Shown: positions 44,445 to 54,386 of the stretch, piece by piece
How the letters are laid out: the number at the start of each line of letters is the position of its first letter
How positions within the stretch are numbered: position 1 is the stretch's first letter
NCBI RefSeq assembly: GCF_004519405.1
Contig: NZ_SGWI01000001.1
Coordinates: 124,001 to 188,000, forward strand
Direction of reading: 5' to 3'
DNA length: 64,000 bases
From: Pseudomonas sp. BCA17
Lineage (GTDB): Bacteria; Pseudomonadota; Gammaproteobacteria; Pseudomonadales; Pseudomonadaceae
The notes under the pieces: generated by a model
Database searches by the model: none
Told to the model about the DNA's origin: nothing
The model's input: only the letters and a program-made list of their open reading frames with translations
Translations under genes and position numbers: made by a program

Positions 44445-45524
44445 ATGAAAGCCATTGCCCTGTTGCCCCTGATGTGGGTGGTCTCTATCAGCCAGGCCGC
44501 CGAAACGGTGAAAATCTACAACTGGTCGGATTACATCGCGCCGGACACCACCAAAAATTTCCAGAAAGAAACCGGCATCGGTTTCACCTATGACGTCTAT
44601 GACAGCAACGAGACCCTCGACGGCAAGCTGATGACCGGTAAATCGGGTTACGACGTGGTGTTTCCGTCCAACCACTTCATGGCCCGGCAGATTCAGGGCG
44701 GCGCGCTGAAAAAGCTCGACAGGAGCCAACTGCCCAACTGGAAAAACCTCAACCCGGTACTGCTCAAGGCCCTGGAAAACAACGACCCGGGCAATGCCCA
44801 CGGGTTTCCGTACCTGTGGGGAAGTACCGGCATCGGCTACAACATCGACAAGGTCAAGGCCGTACTGGGCGACAACGCACCGGTGGACTCCTGGGACTTG
44901 ATCTTCAAACCGGAAAACATGGCCAAGCTGCAGAAGTGTGGGGTGGCAATCCTCGACAACGGACCGGAACTGCTGCCGGCCGCGCTGAACTACCTGGGTT
45001 TGCCGCATCACAGCAAGAAGCCCGAAGACTACAAAAAAGCTGAAAACCTGCTGATGAAAGTGCGGCCGTACGTGGCGTACTTCCATTCCTCGAAATACAC
45101 CGCAGACCTTGCCAATGGCGACATTTGCGTGGCCGTCGGTTTCTCCGGCGACATTCTGCAAGCCGAAAGCCGTGCCAAGGAAGCCAGGAACGGCGTGAAT
45201 ATCGGCTACAACATTCCCAAGGAGGGCGCTGCGATCTGGTTCGACATGGTCGCCATGCCGGCCGACGCGCCCGACGAAAAAGCCGGCTACGCGTTCATGA
45301 ACTACCTGCTGCGCCCGGAGGTAATGGCCAGCATCACCAACTATGTGCACTACGCCAATGGCAACAGCGCGGCCGACAGCCTGGTGGACCCGGCAATCAA
45401 GGCCGACACCAAGGTGTACCCGAGCCTGGACATGATGGGCAAGCTGTTTGCGCTGGAGGCGATGCCGTTGAATATCGACCGGGTGCGCACGCGGGTGTGG
45501 AACACCGTTCGTACCGGTCGATGA
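44445..45524 (+). CDS. Polyamine ABC transporter substrate-binding protein (PotF/SpuD-like)
   Basis: Encodes 359 residues with a signal peptide (MKAIALLPLMWVVSISQAAE). The mature part opens VKIYNWSDYIAPDT, the signature of PotF-type putrescine/spermidine binders, and continues SNETLDGKLMTGKSGYDVVF. The acidic and aromatic pocket residues (Trp, Asp, Tyr) of the family are visible. The permease and ATPase genes are absent, so it must serve a transporter encoded elsewhere or act as a sensor. It lies in the same direction as the amine oxidase and cupin genes. Confidence 0.92.
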   Translation: MKAIALLPLMWVVSISQAAETVKIYNWSDYIAPDTTKNFQKETGIGFTYDVYDSNETLDGKLMTGKSGYDVVFPSNHFMARQIQGGALKKLDRSQLPNWKNLNPVLLKALENNDPGNAHGFPYLWGSTGIGYNIDKVKAVLGDNAPVDSWDLIFKPENMAKLQKCGVAILDNGPELLPAALNYLGLPHHSKKPEDYKKAENLLMKVRPYVAYFHSSKYTADLANGDICVAVGFSGDILQAESRAKEARNGVNIGYNIPKEGAAIWFDMVAMPADAPDEKAGYAFMNYLLRPEVMASITNYVHYANGNSAADSLVDPAIKADTKVYPSLDMMGKLFALEAMPLNIDRVRTRVWNTVRTGR

Positions 45525-45539
45525 TCTCTCTTTTTGGGC

Positions 45540-46325
45540 TCAGGGGTTCTCCAGGTCATGCCCCAGCGACTGGATAAACAACGAAAACAGTTCCGGCTGT
45601 GACGAGATATCCAGCTTTGCGTAGAGATGTCGCCGGTGCACCTTCACGGTGTCCGGCGAGATATTCAGGCGCTCGGCCATGGCCTTGGACGAGAACCCGC
45701 GCAACACCAGCCGAGCGACTTCCAGCTCACGTTCCGACAGCACGCCGCAACCGAACTGGCTCAGTGCATCCCTGATCTGGCTGTCCATCGCCGGCGCGCG
45801 TTGAGTGCTTTGCTGCCAATGCTGCTGCATCAACGGCAGCACCCACGCCGCCAGCAGGGTCATCAGCCCGCTTTCTTCAGAGCTGAACCGCCGCTGCATG
45901 CCCAGGGATAGCGACAAAGTACCTGCACCCGGCAGTTGCAGGATGAATTGCACCTCGTCTTCCAATACGTTGTCGTGGAAGTAGTTGAGGAAGTATTCAC
46001 TCTGGCGAAAATGGTCCGGTGCCACTTCCTCCAGGCGGTACACGCCGCTGGCATAGCCTTCGCGGCACGCCTGGAAAAACGGGTCGAGCAAATACAAGCC
46101 ATTGAGGTAAACCAGCATCGACGCCGGTTTGCTGCTGGGCTGGGCGTCGTATTCCTCCAGCGCCTGGGGTGGGCCTTCCAGTGGGTAGAAGATCGCCAGG
46201 GCGTTATCGAAGGGCAGGCACTCATGCAGCAACAGCACCAGCTGTTTCCAGAACCGCTCGGTGCCGATTTGTGACAGGGTGCGCCCCAGCCCCGCATGCA
46301 TGCCGATTTCCCTGAACACGTTCAT
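45540..46325 (-). CDS. LuxR-family transcriptional regulator
   Basis: Encodes 261 residues from the ATG at 46325. The C-terminal LuxR/FixJ helix-turn-helix (about 195-255: LSERELEVARLVLRGFSSKA, then LNISPDTVKVHRRHLYAKLD) is standard. The N-terminal 180 residues have no receiver or typical autoinducer signature. A longer frame to 46508 has no similarity in its first 60 residues. It is convergent with the binding-protein gene and divergent from the APC permease, so it probably controls this catabolic block. Confidence 0.87.
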   Translation of the reverse strand: MNVFREIGMHAGLGRTLSQIGTERFWKQLVLLLHECLPFDNALAIFYPLEGPPQALEEYDAQPSSKPASMLVYLNGLYLLDPFFQACREGYASGVYRLEEVAPDHFRQSEYFLNYFHDNVLEDEVQFILQLPGAGTLSLSLGMQRRFSSEESGLMTLLAAWVLPLMQQHWQQSTQRAPAMDSQIRDALSQFGCGVLSERELEVARLVLRGFSSKAMAERLNISPDTVKVHRRHLYAKLDISSQPELFSLFIQSLGHDLENP

Positions 46326-46525
46326 GTAACAGGCTCCCGGCCTCGAATAGTGGGGCCAAGGGTTCGGCTTTTGTCGGGTATCGTCAAGGGGAGTACGCCA
46401 ATAGGGGAATTGGCTGACATGACCCCAGCCGATACCTTCGAGACCATTCAGCAGGAAACATATCCTGCAAAAGCCCGACTTTTCGTTTCTGCCTCCTACA
46501 AAAAACAACGACAGAGGATAACGAT

Positions 46526-47890
46526 ATGAGTGCTTCTCCCGCGCCAGACGGCGTGCTCAAGCCCACCTTGAGCGTCTTCGATGTGGTGGCCATCACCGTT
46601 TCGGCGGTCACGCCGGCCAGTTCCGTGTTTGTCATCGCGCCCTTTGCCATCCAACAAGCCGGCAGTGGGGTGTTTCTGGCCTTTGTAATGGCGGCTTTGC
46701 TCGCGCTGATGTTCGCCTTCTGTTACGCCGAACTGGGTCGTGCCCACAACAGCGCAGGCGGTGAGTATGTGTACGCCAAGCGCGTCTTCGGCGGTATGGC
46801 CGGTTATGCGACGTTTTTGACCGTGCTGGTGATGTTGCTGTTTATCCCACCGGTACTGGCAACCGGTGCAGCCACTTACCTGAATAACGCCCTCGGCACA
46901 CAATTCGACTCGCAAACCGTGGCGCTGGCCATCGTGGTGTGCAGTTATGCCCTGGGCATTCTCAACATTAAGCTCAATGCCTGGATCACTGGCACCTGCC
47001 TGCTGTTGGAAGTGGCGGCACTGCTGGTGATCGTGTTTATCGGCTTCGGCAACCCGGTACAACCGGCCAGTGTGCTGTTCCAGCCGCAGATCGTCGAAAA
47101 CGGCCTGCTGCATCTGGCCCCCTGGGGCCTGGTCATCGGCGCGGTCGGCATCGGCCTGTTTTCGTTCAATGGTTATGGCCCGGCCGTGCTGTTGGCCGAA
47201 GACATGAAGTGTGGCGGCAAGGGGGTGCACAAGGCGGTGTTGTGGTCCCTCGGGTTGGTGGTGGTGATCGAGCTGGTGCCGATTACCGCACTGCTGATTG
47301 GCGCGCCATCCCTGAGTGCGATGATCAGCAGCCCCGACCCGATCGGCTACCTGTTGACCAGCCACGGTAATGAAACCCTGTCACGGCTGGTCAGCGCGGG
47401 GATCTTCCTGTCGGTGTTCAATGCCATCGTCGCCATCGTCATCCAGATTGGCCGCGTGGTGTTCAGCAGTGGCCGCGATGCGCTGTGGACGCCCACCATC
47501 AACACATTGTTTACCCGTATCCACCCGCGCTGGGATTCGCCCTGGTTGGCTACGCTGTTCCTGGCCATTCCCTCGGCCTTGCTGAGTTTCAGCTCCAACC
47601 TGGCAGACCTGACTTCGTTCAGCGTGTTGCTGATCATGCTGGTGTACCTGGTGGTGGCGTTGAGTGCGTTGATGAGCCGGGTGCTGCTGCGTGATCGCGA
47701 GCATCCTTACCGCATGCCGTTGTGGCCGCTGCCGGCTTTACTGGCGGTGCTGGGTGCGGGCTATTTGTTGATGACCTTGATCGCGGCTGCGTCGATCCGG
47801 GACATCATGATCATCATCGGCTTGCTGGCCACGTCGGTGATTTTTTATTGCATCAGTGGCCGGTCGAGTCCGGCGTATCAGAAATTGTAA
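46526..47890 (+). CDS. APC-family permease
   Basis: Encodes 454 residues with about 12 membrane segments. LSVFDVVAITVSAVTPASSV and FAFCYAELGRAHNSAGGEYV are the TM1 and TM3 patterns of APC amino acid/amine permeases; GLFSFNGYGPAVLLAEDM is the TM6 region. The aminopeptidase start follows 9 nt after the stop, so the two form an operon, suggesting import of the amino acid or amide that the peptidase handles. Confidence 0.9.
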   Translation: MSASPAPDGVLKPTLSVFDVVAITVSAVTPASSVFVIAPFAIQQAGSGVFLAFVMAALLALMFAFCYAELGRAHNSAGGEYVYAKRVFGGMAGYATFLTVLVMLLFIPPVLATGAATYLNNALGTQFDSQTVALAIVVCSYALGILNIKLNAWITGTCLLLEVAALLVIVFIGFGNPVQPASVLFQPQIVENGLLHLAPWGLVIGAVGIGLFSFNGYGPAVLLAEDMKCGGKGVHKAVLWSLGLVVVIELVPITALLIGAPSLSAMISSPDPIGYLLTSHGNETLSRLVSAGIFLSVFNAIVAIVIQIGRVVFSSGRDALWTPTINTLFTRIHPRWDSPWLATLFLAIPSALLSFSSNLADLTSFSVLLIMLVYLVVALSALMSRVLLRDREHPYRMPLWPLPALLAVLGAGYLLMTLIAAASIRDIMIIIGLLATSVIFYCISGRSSPAYQKL

Positions 47891-47899
47891 GGAGTGGTT

Positions 47900-49003
47900 A
47901 TGCGTGCACGTCAATGGGGTATCACGCTGGGGCTGGGCACGCCCGGCGAATTGAATGCCATCACCGATGTTCCAGGTGTCCGGGTGGGCCATGCCACGCT
48001 CAAGACCTGTATCGACGGCAAGCAGGTGCGTACCGGCGTCAGTGTCATCCAGCCGCGGGCCGGGGAGGCACGCCATCAACCGTGCTTTGCCGGCTACCAC
48101 GTGCTCAATGGCAACGGCGATGCCACCGGCCTTGAATGGATCAGCGAAGCAGGGCTGTTGACCACGCCGCTGGCCATCACCAACACCCACAGCATCGGCA
48201 TTGTGCGCGACACGTTGATCGCCCTGGAGCGCGAGCGCCTGGAGGACCCGGCCATGTATTGGTGCATGCCGGTGGTGATGGAAACCTATGATGGCCTGCT
48301 TAACGATATCTGGGGTCAGCACGTCAAGCCTGAGCATGTGCGCGATGCATTGAATAATGCGGAGTCCGGCCCGGTCCAGGAAGGCGCGGTGGGCGGCGGT
48401 ACCGGGATGATCTGCCACGAGTTCAAGGGTGGCATCGGCACCGCATCGCGGCGCTTGCCGGCAGAGCAGGGGGGCTGGACCGTCGGTGTGCTGGTGCAGG
48501 CCAACCATGGCAAACGCCAGGAGCTGCGTGTGGATGGCTACCCGGCGGGGCGCCACCTGATGGAGATCCCTTCACCGTTCGCCGAGCGCGGTACGCCCGG
48601 CATGGGCTCGATTGTGGTGATCCTTGCCACCGACGCGCCGTTATTGCCGCACCAGTGCCGGCGCCTGGCGCAGCGCGCGTCGATCGGTATCGCCCGCACC
48701 GGCGGCGGCACCGAAGACTCCAGTGGCGACCTGTTCCTGGCGTTCGCCACCGGCAATCAGGCTATTCCACCGGCCGATTACGGGCGCAAGGACTTGCCGC
48801 TGAGCACGCCGTTGCACATGGTGAATAACGACCATATCTCGCCACTGTTCAGTGCCGCGGCGGAGGCGGTGGAGGAGGCGATCATCAACGCCATCCTGGC
48901 CGGTGAGGACATGACCACGCAAGCGGGCATCACCGTGCCGGGACTTTCCGGCGAGACACTTCTCAGTGCGTTGAACAAGTCTGGCTGGAGTGTGGCCCGG
49001 TAA
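47900..49003 (+). CDS. P1-family aminopeptidase (DmpA/BapA-like)
   Basis: Encodes 367 residues from the ATG at 47900, which has GGAG 6 nt upstream; a GTG in that same ribosome site is an unlikely start. The family fold is visible: ITDVPGVRVGHATL at the start, PVVMETYDGLLNDIWG and VGGGTGMICHEFKGGIGTAS in the middle, and GTEDSSGDLFLAFATGN, in which a Gly/Ser autocleavage site would produce the N-terminal nucleophile serine of the beta subunit. DmpA hydrolyses N-terminal D-Ala or L-amino acids; BapA cleaves beta-peptides. The precise substrate here is open. Confidence 0.9.
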   Translation: MRARQWGITLGLGTPGELNAITDVPGVRVGHATLKTCIDGKQVRTGVSVIQPRAGEARHQPCFAGYHVLNGNGDATGLEWISEAGLLTTPLAITNTHSIGIVRDTLIALERERLEDPAMYWCMPVVMETYDGLLNDIWGQHVKPEHVRDALNNAESGPVQEGAVGGGTGMICHEFKGGIGTASRRLPAEQGGWTVGVLVQANHGKRQELRVDGYPAGRHLMEIPSPFAERGTPGMGSIVVILATDAPLLPHQCRRLAQRASIGIARTGGGTEDSSGDLFLAFATGNQAIPPADYGRKDLPLSTPLHMVNNDHISPLFSAAAEAVEEAIINAILAGEDMTTQAGITVPGLSGETLLSALNKSGWSVAR

Positions 49004-49371
49004 TAGGGGACAAGGCACTTTAATAGCGCGGATAGTGGCTCTTTAATGTTGTAGATGACACCGTGACAATATATTGGATCCATTTAACCAAGTGTGCCGC
49101 TCAACTTGAGCGGCTTTACCCCTATTTAATATTTAAATAGCAGAGGGCGACAATTGGTCGCGCAACAGCAATAGCCCCCAATAAATGCTGGAGAGCACTT
49201 CCTCGAGTTGAATCTACGTCACATTTTCAGTGCGGAAATATTTGTAGACGAAAGATTTCAAGTTGTGTCAGTTTCGATACGCCTTCAAGAGAGGCGAGTG
49301 ATAGGACGATCTCGCCCGCGAGGTTCCTATCGAACAAAGACTGATGCACTTGCAAACAAGGAAGTACGTTT
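49004..49371. promoter_or_regulatory. Intergenic region upstream of aprA
   Basis: 368 nt between the aminopeptidase gene and aprA. After a terminator near its start it becomes AT-rich (49120-49140) and must contain the aprA promoter and leader. The ribosome site is AAGGAAG, 5 nt before the aprA ATG. No short gene is evident. Confidence 0.55.
49096..49117 (+). terminator. Terminator after the aminopeptidase gene
   Basis: GCCGCTCAA (49096-49104), single-base spacer, TTGAGCGGC (49106-49114), then TTT. The stem is perfect; the T-run is short. Confidence 0.75.
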
Positions 49372-50805
49372 ATGTCAAAAGTAAAAGACAAAGCTATTGT
49401 TTCTGCAGCGCAAACCAGCACAGCGTATTCGCAGATCGATAGCTTCAGCCATCTGTACGACCGTGGCGGCAACCTCACGGTCAATGGCAAGCCGTCCTAC
49501 TCCGTGGACCAGGCAGCTACCCAGCTGCTGCGGGATGGTGCCGCGTACCGGGACTTTGATGGCAACGGCAAGATCGATCTGACCTACACCTTCCTCACCT
49601 CGGCGTCTTCGGCCACCATGAGCAAACATGGTATTACCGGGTTCAGCCAATTCAACACCCAGCAGAAAGCACAGGCCGCACTGGCCATGCAATCCTGGTC
49701 GGATGTCGCCAACGTGACCTTTACCGAAAAGGCTTCCGGTGGTGATGCACACATGACCTTCGGCAACTACAGCGGTGGCCAGGACGGCGCAGCCGCCTTC
49801 GCTTACCTGCCCGGCACCGGTGCAGGCTACGACGGCACTTCGTGGTACCTGACCAACAACAGCTACACGCCGAACAAGACGCCGGACCTGAACAACTATG
49901 GCCGGCAGACCCTGACCCACGAAATCGGCCACACCCTGGGCCTGGCTCACCCTGGCGACTACAACGCCGGGAATGGCAACCCGACCTATAACGACGCGAC
50001 CTATGGACAGGACACGCGTGGCTACAGCGTCATGAGTTACTGGAGCGAGAGCAACACCAACCAGAACTTCAGTAAAGGCGGTGTCGAAGCTTATTCCTCG
50101 GGCCCGCTGATCGACGACATCGCCGCGATCCAGAAGCTCTACGGCGCCAACTACAACACCCGTGCCGGCGACACTACCTACGGGTTCAACTCCAACACCG
50201 GGCGTGATTTCTACAGCGCCACGTCCAATGCCGACAAGCTGGTGTTCTCGGTATGGGACGGTGGCGGCAACGACACCCTGGACTTCTCCGGTTTCACCCA
50301 GAACCAGAAGATCAACCTCAATGAAGCCTCGTTCTCCGACGTTGGCGGCCTGGTGGGCAACGTGTCCATCGCCAAGGGCGTCACGGTCGAAAACGCCTTC
50401 GGCGGTTCGGGCAACGACCTGATCATTGGTAACAGCGCAGCCAACCTCATCAAGGGCGGTGCCGGCAACGACATCATCTACGGCGGTGGCGGTGCGGACC
50501 AACTGTGGGGCGGCGCCGGCAGCGACACCTTCGTGTACGGTGCCAGTTCCGACTCCAAGCCGGGTGCTGCGGACAAGATCTTTGACTTCACTTCCGGTTC
50601 CGACAAGATTGACCTCACCGGCATCACTAAAGGTGCAGGCTTGAGCTTCGTCAATGCGTTCACCGGGCATGCCGGCGATGCTGTACTGACCTACGCCTCG
50701 GGTACTAACCTGGGTACGCTGGCAGTGGACTTCTCCGGGCACGGCGTGGCGGATTTCCTCGTCACCACCGTTGGCCAGGCCGCTGTCACTGACATCGTGG
50801 CGTGA
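49372..50805 (+). CDS. aprA: Alkaline metalloprotease AprA (serralysin)
   Basis: Encodes 477 residues. Zinc site [13 protein letters not shown] starts at His183 and the Met-turn Met221 lies in SVMSYWSE, the serralysin arrangement. Calcium-binding RTX nonapeptides occur at about residues 344-390 ([28 protein letters not shown]). There is no N-terminal signal peptide; the C-terminal export signal ends DIVA, hydrophobic after an acidic residue as in type I substrates. It is secreted directly to the medium by AprDEF encoded downstream and is a main spoilage protease of fluorescent pseudomonads. Confidence 0.97.
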   Translation: MSKVKDKAIVSAAQTSTAYSQIDSFSHLYDRGGNLTVNGKPSYSVDQAATQLLRDGAAYRDFDGNGKIDLTYTFLTSASSATMSKHGITGFSQFNTQQKAQAALAMQSWSDVANVTFTEKASGGDAHMTFGNYSGGQDGAAAFAYLPGTGAGYDGTSWYLTNNSYTPNKTPDLNNYGRQTLTHEIGHTLGLAHPGDYNAGNGNPTYNDATYGQDTRGYSVMSYWSESNTNQNFSKGGVEAYSSGPLIDDIAAIQKLYGANYNTRAGDTTYGFNSNTGRDFYSATSNADKLVFSVWDGGGNDTLDFSGFTQNQKINLNEASFSDVGGLVGNVSIAKGVTVENAFGGSGNDLIIGNSAANLIKGGAGNDIIYGGGGADQLWGGAGSDTFVYGASSDSKPGAADKIFDFTSGSDKIDLTGITKGAGLSFVNAFTGHAGDAVLTYASGTNLGTLAVDFSGHGVADFLVTTVGQAAVTDIVA

Positions 50806-50812
50806 TGTAAAG

Positions 50813-50836
50813 CGCGCGGCGCTTCGGCGCCGCGCT
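50813..50836 (+). terminator. GC-rich UUCG hairpin between aprA and aprI
   Basis: GCGCGGCGC (50814-50822), TTCG tetraloop, GCGCCGCGC (50827-50835). No T-run follows, so it more likely reduces read-through or protects the aprA mRNA end than terminates fully. Confidence 0.7.
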
Positions 50837-50853
50837 CTATAAGGGAGCAGCAG

Positions 50854-51222
50854 ATGCCGCGTTTTTCCCATTTGATCGCCTGTGCTTCGCAGGTGATGTT
50901 CGTATTGGCAGGAGCCCAAGCAATGGCGAGCAGTCTCGTGTTACCCACTACCGCCCAATTGGCCGGGCATTGGGAGCTGAAACAACAGGATCAGGTCTGC
51001 GCGCTGGACCTGCTGGAACAGGCCAATGCCCTGGCGGGCGACGTCGCCTGCGTCGAGCAGTGGCTGGGCGATAAACCCCTGACTTGGTCACCGACCCCGG
51101 ACGGTATCTGGCTGATGAATGCCGAAGGCACTGGCATTACTCATTTGAATCGCCAGAGAGAAGGTGAATATAAAGGGCGAACACCGTCAGGTTCGGAAGT
51201 TGTATTGCAACGAGCACTTTAG
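50854..51222 (+). CDS. aprI: Alkaline protease inhibitor AprI
   Basis: Encodes 122 residues with a signal peptide ending AQAMA, giving a mature start SSLVLPTTAQLAGHW. The body has the inhibitor's beta-barrel pattern (WELKQQDQVCALDLLEQANA) with one Cys pair (VCALDLL and VACVEQW). It is a periplasmic inhibitor that blocks AprA through its N-terminus and protects the cell from any AprA that misses export. It is placed between aprA and the exporter genes. Confidence 0.93.
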   Translation: MPRFSHLIACASQVMFVLAGAQAMASSLVLPTTAQLAGHWELKQQDQVCALDLLEQANALAGDVACVEQWLGDKPLTWSPTPDGIWLMNAEGTGITHLNRQREGEYKGRTPSGSEVVLQRAL

Positions 51223-51324
51223 TTAACAGTTATAAGCCTATAACTCGATTTCATAGTTGGCCATCCCTTATCCAGGGCGTGGGCAACTATTGCGCGTCAT
51301 TCGCTTCAGGGAAGATCAAAAGAT

Positions 51325-53076
51325 ATGGCGAAGTCCCATGCGGTTGCGCCCTTATTCAGGGCCTTGGGTGAATACAAAAGTATTTTGATCAGCATCGGCT
51401 GTTTCACCGCATTGATTAACCTGCTGATGCTGGTGCCGTCGATTTACATGCTGCAAGTGTATGACCGCGTGCTGTCCTCCCAGAATGAAACCACGCTGGT
51501 GATGTTGACGCTGATGGTCGTGGGGTTCTTTGCCTTTATCGGCACCCTGGAAGTGGTGCGCAGTTTTATCGTGATCCGTATCGGCAGCCAGTTGGAACAG
51601 CGTTTCAACCTGCGCGTGTACAAAGCCGCGTTCGAACGCAACCTGCAGCGCGGCCAGGGGCATGCCGGGCAGTCACTGGGCGATTTGACGGTTATCCGCC
51701 AATTCATCACCGGGCCCGCGCTGTTCGCATTTTTTGATGCGCCGTGGTTTCCCATCTACCTGTTCGTGATTTTCCTGTTCAACGTGTGGTTGGGCGTGTT
51801 GGCCACGGCAGGTGCGGTGATATTGATCGCGCTGGCCTGCCTGAACGAATACCTGACCAAAAAGCCGTTGGGCGAGGCCGGCGCGTTTTCCCAGCAGTCG
51901 ACCCAGTTGGCCACCAGCCATTTGCACAACGCCGAGACGATCCAGGCCATGGGCATGCTCGGTGCGTTGCGCAAGCGTTGGTTCGCCGTGCATGCGCAAT
52001 TTCTCGGTTACCAGAACAAGGCCAGCGACACCGGTTCGGTGATCACTTCCCTGAGCAAATCCCTGCGCCTGTGCCTGCAATCCCTGGTACTGGGCCTTGG
52101 TGCATTCCTGGTGATCAAGGGTGATATGACCGCCGGGATGATGATTGCAGGCTCCATCCTGATGGGCCGCGTACTCAGCCCGATCGACCAGTTGATCGCG
52201 GTGTGGAAGCAGTGGAGTTCGGCCAAATTGGCCTACCAGCGCCTCGACGGACTGCTGCGTGAATTTCCACCGGAAGTCGAGCAGATGGCATTGCCCGCGC
52301 CCAAGGGCCAAGTGAATTTCGAGCAGGTCAGCGCGGGTCCGCCGGGGCGGCGCCTGCCGACCCTGCATCAAGTCAGCTTCAGTCTCGAGGCCGGCGAAGT
52401 ACTGGGCGTGCTCGGTGCGTCGGGCTCCGGTAAATCCACCCTGGCCCGCGTGCTGGTGGGTGTATGGCCGACCCTGGCCGGTACCGTGCGCCTGGACGGC
52501 GCGGATATTCACCGCTGGGACCGCGATGATCTGGGCCCGCATATCGGCTATCTGCCCCAGGACATCGAATTGTTCAGCGGCAGCATCGCCGACAACATCG
52601 CGCGCTTTCGCGATGCCGATCCGGAGCAGGTGGTGAAGGCGGCGCAACAGGCCGGGGTGCATGAACTGATCCTGCGCTTGCCCCAAGGCTACGACACGGT
52701 ATTGGGCGACAACGGCGGCGGCCTCTCGGGCGGCCAGAAACAACGGGTGGCCCTGGCACGTGCCCTCTACGGCGGGCCACGGCTGATCGTGCTGGATGAG
52801 CCCAACTCAAACCTCGACACGGTCGGTGAAGCCGCATTGGCCAGCGCCATCGTGCAGATGAAAGCCCAGGGCTCGAGCGTGGTGCTGGTGACGCACCGTT
52901 CTTCAGCGCTGGCCCAGGCTGACAAATTGGCGGTCCTCAATGAAGGCCGGTTGCAGGCATTCGGACCGAGCCAGGAAGTGCTGCGCGCCTTGTCGGGCCA
53001 GCAGGAAGCACCACGGGAAAAGGCCGGTGTGAGCCTTAGCCGTCAGTATCAAGCCGCAAGGAACCCAGGCGCATGA
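51325..53076 (+). CDS. aprD: Type I secretion ABC transporter AprD
   Basis: Encodes 583 residues. An N-terminal membrane domain of about six helices (to about 310) precedes the nucleotide-binding domain: Walker A GASGSGKST (from 364), signature LSGGQKQR (467-474) and Walker B LIVLDEPNSNLD (Asp491, Glu492). There is no N-terminal C39 peptidase domain, as expected for RTX protein exporters. It powers export of AprA and, by homology to related clusters, of the RTX lipase. It overlaps aprE by 4 nt. Confidence 0.96.
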   Translation: MAKSHAVAPLFRALGEYKSILISIGCFTALINLLMLVPSIYMLQVYDRVLSSQNETTLVMLTLMVVGFFAFIGTLEVVRSFIVIRIGSQLEQRFNLRVYKAAFERNLQRGQGHAGQSLGDLTVIRQFITGPALFAFFDAPWFPIYLFVIFLFNVWLGVLATAGAVILIALACLNEYLTKKPLGEAGAFSQQSTQLATSHLHNAETIQAMGMLGALRKRWFAVHAQFLGYQNKASDTGSVITSLSKSLRLCLQSLVLGLGAFLVIKGDMTAGMMIAGSILMGRVLSPIDQLIAVWKQWSSAKLAYQRLDGLLREFPPEVEQMALPAPKGQVNFEQVSAGPPGRRLPTLHQVSFSLEAGEVLGVLGASGSGKSTLARVLVGVWPTLAGTVRLDGADIHRWDRDDLGPHIGYLPQDIELFSGSIADNIARFRDADPEQVVKAAQQAGVHELILRLPQGYDTVLGDNGGGLSGGQKQRVALARALYGGPRLIVLDEPNSNLDTVGEAALASAIVQMKAQGSSVVLVTHRSSALAQADKLAVLNEGRLQAFGPSQEVLRALSGQQEAPREKAGVSLSRQYQAARNPGA

Positions 53077-54386
53077 GCAGCACGACTTTCGAATCACGTT
53101 TCAAGCAGCGAGACGCCGGTTTTTTCGTCAAGATGGGCTGGTTGCTGACGGTCGTCGGCGCCGGCGGTTTTTTCCTTTGGGCCAGCCTGGCCCCACTGGA
53201 CCAGGGGATTCCGGTACAAGGCACGGTGGTGGTGTCGGGCAAGCGCAAGGCCGTGCAAACCCTGAGCCCAGGTGTGGTCAGCCGGATTCTGGTGAAGGAG
53301 GGCGAGGCGGTAAAACAAGGCCAACCGCTGTTTTTGCTCGACCAGACCCAGCATCAAGCCGACGTGCAGTCGCTGCAGGCCCAATACCGCCTGGCCTGGG
53401 CCAGCGTTGCCCGCTGGCAGAGCGAGCGTGATAACCAACCCAGCATCACTTTTCCTGCTGAATTGAGCGCGAACCCCGACCCGGCGCTGGCGTTGGTACT
53501 GGAAGGCCAGCGCCAACTCTTCAGCAGCCGTCGCGAAGCCTTTGCCCGTGAACAGGCAGGCATTCGCGCCAATATCGAAGGCGCCACCGCACAGTTGGAT
53601 GGCATGCGCCGTGCCCGCAGCGACCTCACGGCCCAGGCGCAGTCCCTGCGCGAGCAGCTGAGCAACCTGCAACCGTTGGCCGACAACGGCTATATCCCGC
53701 GTAACCGTCTGATGGACTATCAGCGTCAGTTGTCCCAGGTCCAGCAAAGCCTGGCGCAAAACACCGGGGAAAGCGGTCGCGTCGCGCAGGGCATCCTCGA
53801 GTCGCGCCTCAAGTTGCAGCAGCACCAGGAGGAATATCAAAAGGAAGTGCGCAGCCAGCTGGCCGACGCCCAACTGCGCAGTTTGACCCTGGAGCAGCAA
53901 CTGACCTCGGCGGGGTTCGACCTGCAGCACAGTGAAATCAACGCCCCGGCCGATGGCATTGCGGTCAACCTTGGCGTGCACACCGAAGGCGCCGTGGTAC
54001 GCGCCGGTGAAACCTTGCTGGAAATCGTGCCGCAGGGCACGCGCCTGGAAGTGGAAGGGCATTTGCCGGTGCACCTGGTGGACAAGGTGGGCACCCATCT
54101 GCCGGTCGACATCCTCTTTACCGCCTTCAACCAGAGCCGTACCCCACGTGTGCCAGGCGAAGTCAGCCTGATCTCCGCCGACCAGATGCTCGATGAAAAA
54201 ACCGGCGCCCCGTACTACGTGCTGCGTACCAGCGTCAGCGACGCCGCGCTGGAAAAACTCCACGGCCTGGTGATCAAGCCAGGCATGCCCGCCGAGATGT
54301 TCGTGCGGACCGGCGAACGTTCATTGCTCAATTACCTGTTCAAGCCGCTGCTCGACCGCGCCGGCTCCGCGTTGACCGAGGAATGA
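53073..54386 (+). CDS. aprE: Type I secretion membrane fusion protein AprE
   Basis: Encodes 437 residues of the HlyD family: one membrane helix (about 22-42), a lipoyl-like beta segment (KRKAVQTLSPGVVSRILVKE), a long coiled-coil hairpin (about 95-285) and the C-terminal beta barrel (ITAPADGIAVNL type, here INAPADGIAVNLGVHTEGAV). It bridges AprD in the inner membrane with AprF in the outer membrane. Overlaps with both neighbours by 4 nt show a single operon. Confidence 0.96.
   Translation: MSSTTFESRFKQRDAGFFVKMGWLLTVVGAGGFFLWASLAPLDQGIPVQGTVVVSGKRKAVQTLSPGVVSRILVKEGEAVKQGQPLFLLDQTQHQADVQSLQAQYRLAWASVARWQSERDNQPSITFPAELSANPDPALALVLEGQRQLFSSRREAFAREQAGIRANIEGATAQLDGMRRARSDLTAQAQSLREQLSNLQPLADNGYIPRNRLMDYQRQLSQVQQSLAQNTGESGRVAQGILESRLKLQQHQEEYQKEVRSQLADAQLRSLTLEQQLTSAGFDLQHSEINAPADGIAVNLGVHTEGAVVRAGETLLEIVPQGTRLEVEGHLPVHLVDKVGTHLPVDILFTAFNQSRTPRVPGEVSLISADQMLDEKTGAPYYVLRTSVSDAALEKLHGLVIKPGMPAEMFVRTGERSLLNYLFKPLLDRAGSALTEE

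Noticed and set aside
49375..50919. 514-codon open frame antisense to aprA
   Set aside because: High-GC codon bias of aprA keeps the opposite frame open; the product is a low-complexity Val/Gly/Arg string with no domain, and aprA is certain.
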